Positions 58,896 to 64,000 of a stretch of 64,000 nt of DNA are shown here, one piece after another (position 1 is the first letter of the stretch; every line of letters starts with the position of its first letter). Position numbers and translations under genes: made by a program. The stretch is from Tychonema bourrellyi FEM_GT703. Its GTDB lineage: Bacteria; Cyanobacteriota; Cyanobacteriia; Cyanobacteriales; Microcoleaceae. The stretch covers positions 1 through 64,000 of the forward strand of contig NZ_NXIB02000002.1 of the NCBI RefSeq assembly GCF_002412335.2, given 5' to 3'. The notes beneath the pieces are model-generated. The model was given only the letters and a program-made list of their open reading frames with translations. It was not told where the DNA came from and did no database searches.

Positions 58896-60362
58896 TCAGT
58901 TTTTGTTTCTGGTTTTGTTGATTATATATTCTCTGATTACTGGCAATATTGTGAAGTGCGATCGCCCATTTTGTTTTACTGTTTCAACTAATGACCTGCG
59001 CCCTAAAGATTGGATGACTTTCAATAGTTCTGGCGGTGATAGTTGCAGGTTTTCTGGTATTTTTGAGATGTCGGCTGGTTCGGAGGTACTTGCTAGCCAA
59101 CCCATAACTTGCTGTTCGGATGCGGTTAGTCGATCATCGCACTGCTGCTCCAATAGTGATTCTAAGTCACCTAAGAATAGGGTATCATAGGAGAGGAATT
59201 CGGAAACGCTACCACCGAATAAGTCTTGAATTAAAGTGGAAATTATATTTAACCATAAGGGATTGCCTCGGTAAAGGTCGATTAGTTCTGACCATTTATC
59301 GGGTTCTGCTAAACCTTTTTCTCTGAATATTTCTTGTGCTTCGGGGCCTAAACCGTTGAGTTGCAGTGATTTGCAGGGGCGGTTTTCGCCTTCTAAGGCG
59401 GCTATTTCTCTGGGTTTTTCCCAACTTAGTAGCATTAGGCAACTGTTGTGGGATGACTCGGCTATTTGTTTGAAGAATGTGCCGTAATTTTCATAGCCTG
59501 GTTGGTAATTTCCTGCGAGTTGTTGGCTGCTGAAGATGGTTTGGATATCATCGAGGATGATGAGACAGCGATAGGAACGTAAATGGTGGATTACCCCCCC
59601 CAGCCCCCCCTTGCTAAGGGGGGGAGAAAGAGACGGAGGCTTAATCTCTTCGCCCCCCCTTGATAAGGGGGGGTTGGGGGGGTTAGTTTCTTGCTGCTGC
59701 GATAGGGATTTAATTAAGTCGGTTTGGAGTGATGCCAGCGGTGGCGCGTTGCGGAGAGTTCGCCAGATGATGCGATCGAATTCGTGTTTAATTTGTGGGA
59801 TTAGTTGGAGAGTAAGGGCGGTTTTGCCAATACCGGATAAGCCTAAGATGGTGATGAGACGGGTGCGGGCTAAAATCCAGTTTTGGAGGGTGGTGAGTTC
59901 GGATGTGCGGTTATAGAATAGGTTTGGTTCTGGTGCGTCGCCTAAGTCTAAATGTATTTTAGGTTCGGAATTGCTTGTTTTTTCGTTAAACTTATCCTTG
60001 TCTTGCGGTTCAGATTGTAATTTTTTTGAGGGTTGCGAACTATCAGCAGAGATGTTACCAATATGGATGCAGCCATTCCCGACGAGTGAGATAATATTAG
60101 AAGCTTGTAAATTTTCCAGTTTTGCTCTAAAATTTGCTTTAGATACTTGTTCCTCACCTAATGCAACTGATAGAAGTTTCCACAATTTGAAGCCAACTTC
60201 TTTAACATATTTCTCTGAACGGTTGTGATGCTGTGCAATTTCCTTATATTTTTGATTGTTCCAAGCGCCGCGTAGTATAGCTTTTTGCAGACTATCTAAG
60301 TGTTTTCCCGTAGTAGTCAAAGCTAGATTGTCAGTAAATTTTAAGGCTTCTTCAACGTCCAT
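58896..60362 (-). CDS. STAND NTPase (NB-ARC type) with HTH head, no sensor repeats
   Basis: A 488-aa protein. Residues 1-90 form the helix-turn-helix head common to cyanobacterial NB-ARC/WD40 proteins (LQKAILRGAWNNQKYKEIAQ, then HNRSEKYVKEVGFKLWKLLS). Walker A is GLSGIGKTA (174-182) and Walker B CLIILDDIQ (about 266-274). MLLSWEKPREIA and a winged helix lead to the C terminus. The usual WD40 or TPR sensor is missing. Residues about 224-257, PPNPPLSRGGEEIKPPSLSP then PLSKGGLGG, are encoded by two copies of a palindromic repeat inserted in frame between Walker A and B. Three direct repeats stand ahead of the gene. Confidence 0.83.
   Translation of the reverse strand: MDVEEALKFTDNLALTTTGKHLDSLQKAILRGAWNNQKYKEIAQHHNRSEKYVKEVGFKLWKLLSVALGEEQVSKANFRAKLENLQASNIISLVGNGCIHIGNISADSSQPSKKLQSEPQDKDKFNEKTSNSEPKIHLDLGDAPEPNLFYNRTSELTTLQNWILARTRLITILGLSGIGKTALTLQLIPQIKHEFDRIIWRTLRNAPPLASLQTDLIKSLSQQQETNPPNPPLSRGGEEIKPPSLSPPLSKGGLGGVIHHLRSYRCLIILDDIQTIFSSQQLAGNYQPGYENYGTFFKQIAESSHNSCLMLLSWEKPREIAALEGENRPCKSLQLNGLGPEAQEIFREKGLAEPDKWSELIDLYRGNPLWLNIISTLIQDLFGGSVSEFLSYDTLFLGDLESLLEQQCDDRLTASEQQVMGWLASTSEPADISKIPENLQLSPPELLKVIQSLGRRSLVETVKQNGRSHFTILPVIREYIINKTRNKN
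59593..59692. repeat. Double palindromic repeat inside a STAND coding region
   Basis: Two blocks, CCCCCCCAGCCCCCCCTTGC with CTAAGGGGGGGAG, and CGCCCCCCCTTGATAAGGGG with GGGTTGGGGGGG, lie in the reading frame and encode PPLSKGGLGG and PPNPPLSRGGEE. The frame stays open, so the repeats are read as an insert of about 33 residues. Confidence 0.82.
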
Positions 60363-60402
60363 TAGTCACGTAGATGCAAGGGTTTGACTTGATTGTAACC
60401 TA

Positions 60403-60492
60403 ACTAAACATGACTTTTTCAAACTTGACCAACTAAATATTACTTTTTATGACCTAGTTGGGAGGGAAAAAAACTACTAAATATGACTTTAT
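60403..60492. promoter_or_regulatory. Three ACTAAAyATkACTTTwT direct repeats upstream of a STAND gene
   Basis: ACTAAACATGACTTTTT (60403-60419), ACTAAATATTACTTTTT (60432-60448) and ACTAAATATGACTTTAT (60476-60492) lie 41-130 bases ahead of the leftward STAND ATG at 60362 and also upstream of the rightward gene at 60580. Spacing is 29 and 44 bases. An operator array for the protein's own HTH head is the natural guess. Confidence 0.6.
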
Positions 60493-60579
60493 ATGGCTTG
60501 ACAAGATTTGACACTTAGGGAATAATTTATACTTAAGACAGCAAAATATTATGCTCAGCGCTACTTGTATCTACCTGTT

Positions 60580-62058
60580 ATGACACAGCAGAATATTCTG
60601 GAACTCGCGAAACAGGGAGATGCAAAGGCGATCGCGCTTCTGCTGAACCGCCAGCTACAACCCAAGGGCATCACCGCCGCAGCTTCCCTGAAGGATGGTT
60701 ATTTACAGGTGATGCTGGAAGCGACAGAAGCGCCTAGTCAGCAAGTCTTGGCCGGGTGGGTGAGTAAGTCGATCGCTGGTTTGGGGGCTGCATCCATTGA
60801 GAAAGTGAAGGTTTACGGGCGACAGACGGGCTCGAAGGTGCCGGCGTGGAGTCAAGAGTTTGAAGTGGCGGGGCAAAAGTTGCCTGTTGCGAATGTAACA
60901 CAGGGGCGGGCAAGTTCTAGTGAGAATACGGAGTCAAATCAGCTTAGTTTGAAGGAACGGGCTAAGCTTGGGGATGTGGAGGCGATCGCCAGTCTTTTAA
61001 ATCTTCCGTTGCAAAACAAGGGGATTACGGCGACTGCGAGTTTGCAAGATGGTTGTTTACAGGTGATGCTGGAGGGCGATCGGGTTCCTGATGAGGAGGC
61101 TTCTATCAGGATTGTCCGCAGGGAGTTGACGAATTTGAAGGCGGGGGCGATCGCTTCTGTGAAGGTTTACGGGCAGCAGGTGGGTGAGGATTTTCCGGCT
61201 TGGAATCGAGAGTTTGAGTTGGTGGCACGAGCAAGTCAATCGTCCCATAATCTAGGAGTGAATACTACAAATCAGCTTTCGGCTAATAATTCGTATGCAG
61301 AAACAACCCAGGAGCCATCCTTAATACAAATTCTTAATGAAACGTCAACAGAACTATTATCAGACAATCAATGGAATGCTGCATTTATAATCTTGAGTGT
61401 AATAGCATTCTTCATGCTTTTTGTGAATTTCACCTTGGCAGTTATTCTAGCTATTGCAGCAAGTATTGCTTATGTAAAGTATCAAAATACTCCAACTGGG
61501 AAAGCTGCTGCTGCTAAGCGACAGCTAGAAGCTTTACAAAAGGCTGAAGAAGCTTTACAAAAGGCTGAAGAAGCTGAACAGGAAAGGTTAAGGCAGGAAG
61601 AACAAAAAAGAATCTTGATCGAGGCGGCTCAATCGGAAGCTAAATTATTAACAACTAATCTTGCTCATACAGCCTTGGATGAATTCAGAAAAGTTAATGC
61701 TAGAACAAGTATAGGCGTTAGCTATACAGATTTACCAGGTGTGATAGCTCCAGCTAAATTCGCAACTCAGAAGTTTGAAAAATCCAAGGATTACAAAGTT
61801 TGCCCATACTTAAGTCAACTTATAAGTAACAATATGTTATACTATGAAATTACTCAGGAATGCTTTCAGAAAAAAGTAACATATAAACCTTTGAGTTCAC
61901 AATTTAAAGCAATCATACAAACTGATTTTCCTGAACTAAAAGGCGTAATTATTTCTTTGAGTTTGGACTTAGTTATCAGTACAATTTGGCAAAAAGCTGA
62001 CCTTTATTCGGATGAAATAGAAGCAATACTTGAATCATCAGACAATCTTAGTGACTAG
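60580..62058 (+). CDS. Membrane protein with two repeated N-terminal domains
   Basis: A 492-aa protein from ATG 60580 (MTQQNILELAKQGDAKAIAL). Two homologous 80-residue domains (about 3-90 and 125-215) share ALLLNRQLQPKGITAAASL, DGYLQVMLE and KVYGRQ-G-xPAW; this domain is widespread and uncharacterised in cyanobacteria. A membrane pair follows at about 265-310 (WNAAFIILSVIAFFMLFVNF, then TLAVILAIAASIAYV), then a coiled coil (KAEEALQKAEEAEQERLRQE). A C-terminal alpha/beta region has two Cys residues. It is 54 bases ahead of the GTPase gene in the same direction, so the two are probably co-expressed. Confidence 0.75.
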   Translation: MTQQNILELAKQGDAKAIALLLNRQLQPKGITAAASLKDGYLQVMLEATEAPSQQVLAGWVSKSIAGLGAASIEKVKVYGRQTGSKVPAWSQEFEVAGQKLPVANVTQGRASSSENTESNQLSLKERAKLGDVEAIASLLNLPLQNKGITATASLQDGCLQVMLEGDRVPDEEASIRIVRRELTNLKAGAIASVKVYGQQVGEDFPAWNREFELVARASQSSHNLGVNTTNQLSANNSYAETTQEPSLIQILNETSTELLSDNQWNAAFIILSVIAFFMLFVNFTLAVILAIAASIAYVKYQNTPTGKAAAAKRQLEALQKAEEALQKAEEAEQERLRQEEQKRILIEAAQSEAKLLTTNLAHTALDEFRKVNARTSIGVSYTDLPGVIAPAKFATQKFEKSKDYKVCPYLSQLISNNMLYYEITQECFQKKVTYKPLSSQFKAIIQTDFPELKGVIISLSLDLVISTIWQKADLYSDEIEAILESSDNLSD

Positions 62059-62112
62059 ATGCTTTTTCCATTTTAAAAAATCAATTGAAATCCCAATATT
62101 GAAAAAATTAAA

Positions 62113-64000
62113 ATGTCTGACATAATCTCAAAAACCACCGAACACCTAGACCACCCATTCCTATTAGTCACGCACATGGTATGTGCGGATCAGCAGATTC
62201 ATAGTGAAGAGTCGAAAGCACTACGCGAACTAGCAATGCAGATCAGCGCTTCTCAACGCACTCTAGCTGAGATGGAAAAAATTCTGGCTCAAGATGAAAA
62301 CCACCTTTCTGTAGAAGATTTAGCTCGGAAAGTGTCGCCCGGTGAGCAAAGTGAGGCCATGTCCCAAATGTTGGCGATCGCCTATGTTGACGGTTTCTGT
62401 TCAGCATTAGAACGGGAGATGGCGGAACAAGTAGCACGAATTTGGAACTGGCCAGCGGGAGAAGTACAGCGGCAGCTTGCAGAAGTTGGAGCCTTTAGTG
62501 ATACTCGATTTATAGGCGAACATAACCAACAACAGAAACCCTCTATAGGTGCGCGTTTCCTTAAAGGGGCTGATTCTCTTCTTTCACGCGCATTGGTGGA
62601 TAATGTAGCAAAGCTCACTGGAAGTGAGCAAAAAGTTGAGCAAATACGCCGGGAAATCCTGTTAACTGGGCCAGAATATGACGAGGCAATTCGTCAGTGT
62701 GCAGTCATCGCTGATGAAGATTACAAATTTGCAGAATTGGCACTTGAAAGTGCTGATAAAGCTCTTTCCAAGTTGGCAAAAAATATTCAAGTGGCTATCG
62801 AAGACATCAAATATAAAACAGGTGGAAAAGATCAAGCTACCACTGCTAAGGAAGTCGCCAAGCAACTTGAGGATACTAAAAACTCTCTGACTGCCGAAAT
62901 TATTAAAGAAATTGAGAGTGTACGAGAGTCGCTTCGGGCCAAGGAACGCGCTCTTAATCATTTCAGCATCGCTTTTATGGGCAGAACTAAGGCGGGGAAA
63001 AGCACTCTTCACGCCATAATTACAGATGGTGGGTGGGATGCGATCGGTGTAGGCAAGCAGCGCACAACTCGGTTGAATCAGGTGTGTGAGTGGAAGAATA
63101 TCCGCATCATTGATACTCCTGGGATTGGCGCTCCGGGCGGCCAAAGTGATGAAGAAATTGCTAAAAGTATTATCGACGAGTCAGATGTGATTTGTTATGT
63201 AGTGACCAATGACAGCATCCAAGAGAGTGAGTTTGGTTTCTTGCGGCTATTAAAGGAAAAAGCCAAGCCATTAATTATTTTACTGAATGTCAAGAATAAC
63301 CTGCGTGACTCTCGCCGATTGGAGCATTTCTTAAAGAACCCTGATAAACTGTTTGAAATGGATGGTCAAAGTGGTCTAGGTGGACATATTGAACGTATCC
63401 GTCGCTACGCTCAAGAACATTATGCTAATGACTACTTCGATATTGTTCCTGTGATGCTGTTGGCGGCGCAGCTTTCCCGCGAACCAGAACACGAAAAGAA
63501 GAAAAAGGAGCTTTTTGAGGCAAGTCGGATGCAGGATTTTCTTGATTCAATTCGTGTATCTCTTGTTAATCATGGGGCAATTCGTCGCTCTCAAACTTTG
63601 CTTGGTTCTACTGTAGGCGCAATTAATAATCCTTATCAATGGGTGAATCAACAAGCTTTAGTCTATGAAAAATTGGCACAAACTCTGAAAAATAAGCGTG
63701 AGGCAATCCAAAATGATATCCAAAAAGCAGCTAAGGATGCTAGGGAATATTTACGGCAACAAATCGAGAGGATTTTTCAAGATGCTATCAATGCTATACC
63801 ATCCTTTGCCGAAGACCATTGGAACTCTAATGAAATTGCGATGAAGCTGGGATGGGAACAAAAACTAAAAGCACTTCGATTTGAAAAACGCTTAAAGATA
63901 GCTTATGAAGAGACTAGCAAAAAATTCAATAAGGAAGTTCAGGAAGTTCTTGAGGAAATAGGAAATGAATTACAGCTAATATCTCAGCTTGGAAGCAGCG
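62113..64000 (+). CDS. TerB-like/dynamin-like GTPase, 5' part
   Basis: The frame opens at ATG 62113 (MSDIISKTTEHLDHPFLLVT) and stays open to the window edge, so 629 residues are seen and the end is missing. Residues 1-100 are helical and resemble TerB-type tellurite-resistance domains (VCADQQIHSEESKALRELAM). Coiled coil follows, then a GTPase: G1 GRTKAGKST at 290-298, a switch-like Thr in RTTRLNQV, G3 DTPG at 334-337, and a G4-like NVKN at 392-395 where NKxD is usual. The long helical stretch after residue 500 (LKNKREAIQNDIQKAAKDAR) fits dynamin-like or LeoA-type GTPases. Membrane remodelling or stress defence is possible. Confidence 0.75.
   Translation, partial: MSDIISKTTEHLDHPFLLVTHMVCADQQIHSEESKALRELAMQISASQRTLAEMEKILAQDENHLSVEDLARKVSPGEQSEAMSQMLAIAYVDGFCSALEREMAEQVARIWNWPAGEVQRQLAEVGAFSDTRFIGEHNQQQKPSIGARFLKGADSLLSRALVDNVAKLTGSEQKVEQIRREILLTGPEYDEAIRQCAVIADEDYKFAELALESADKALSKLAKNIQVAIEDIKYKTGGKDQATTAKEVAKQLEDTKNSLTAEIIKEIESVRESLRAKERALNHFSIAFMGRTKAGKSTLHAIITDGGWDAIGVGKQRTTRLNQVCEWKNIRIIDTPGIGAPGGQSDEEIAKSIIDESDVICYVVTNDSIQESEFGFLRLLKEKAKPLIILLNVKNNLRDSRRLEHFLKNPDKLFEMDGQSGLGGHIERIRRYAQEHYANDYFDIVPVMLLAAQLSREPEHEKKKKELFEASRMQDFLDSIRVSLVNHGAIRRSQTLLGSTVGAINNPYQWVNQQALVYEKLAQTLKNKREAIQNDIQKAAKDAREYLRQQIERIFQDAINAIPSFAEDHWNSNEIAMKLGWEQKLKALRFEKRLKIAYEETSKKFNKEVQEVLEEIGNELQLISQLGSS

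Overview
The window looks like chromosome from a filamentous, phycobilisome-bearing cyanobacterium of the Microcoleus/Oscillatoria type. The evidence is the very frequent HIP1 octamer GCGATCGC, photosynthesis genes (petM, ycf39, the ferredoxin-thioredoxin reductase variable chain, phycobilisome linkers), cyanobacteria-only families (DUF1822, DUF928, CHASE2-CHAT fusions) and many palindromic intergenic repeats. The genus is inferred; no rRNA or tRNA gene was seen.

Layout. 1-664: start of an RTX calcium-binding protein cut by the window edge. 1055-3529: STAND ATPase with TPRs. 4739-9964: tightly packed operon (sigma-like factor, DUF1822, CHAT-CHASE2 membrane protein, DUF928 secreted protein), convergent with a large secreted TPR-CHAT protein and an LC7-like/BON/OmpA envelope protein (10181-17791). 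17915-21906: core genes pdxA, petM, ycf39 and nadK, with a small transposon-like element between petM and ycf39. 21937-30317: accessory island, nearly all on the minus strand: Fic, TumE/TumA-like, DUF433/DUF5615, VapB-like and HigA-like genes, a free-standing deaminase operon and Uma2 nucleases, plus an integrase remnant, an attC-like palindrome and broken gene tails. 30488-34233: era, a secreted protein, a Nudix-like protein and an orphan ABC ATPase. 34301-40134: a second STAND ATPase and a 1253-aa RTX protein with integrin-like VWA and lipase domains. 40230-44608: second toxin island (orphan toxin/immunity pair, HNH nuclease, DUF433/DUF5615 pairs, Uma2). 45003-47831: adenosine kinase, YdcF-like protein and small proteins.

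47929-54800 is the functional centre of the window. A light-sensor-type histidine kinase with CcaS architecture, a membrane-anchored rod linker (CpcL/CpcG2 type), a CpeR-like regulator and two rod linkers form one minus-strand gene set. It faces a CcaR-like OmpR regulator. An 11+11 bp direct repeat closely resembling the CcaR 'G box' lies about 107 bp upstream of the first linker gene. The simplest reading is a complete green/red chromatic-acclimation module controlling rod-type phycobilisomes.

54918-64000: ferredoxin-thioredoxin reductase variable chain, a GH57/DUF3536 glycosidase, a third STAND ATPase with three promoter-side direct repeats, a duplicated-domain membrane protein, and a TerB-like/dynamin-like GTPase cut by the right edge.

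Recurring themes: at least eleven copies of one 25-bp palindrome, another repeat family that has entered the reading frames of two STAND ATPases, and toxin genes at several stages of decay. Product calls rest on motif recognition only; no database search was run.
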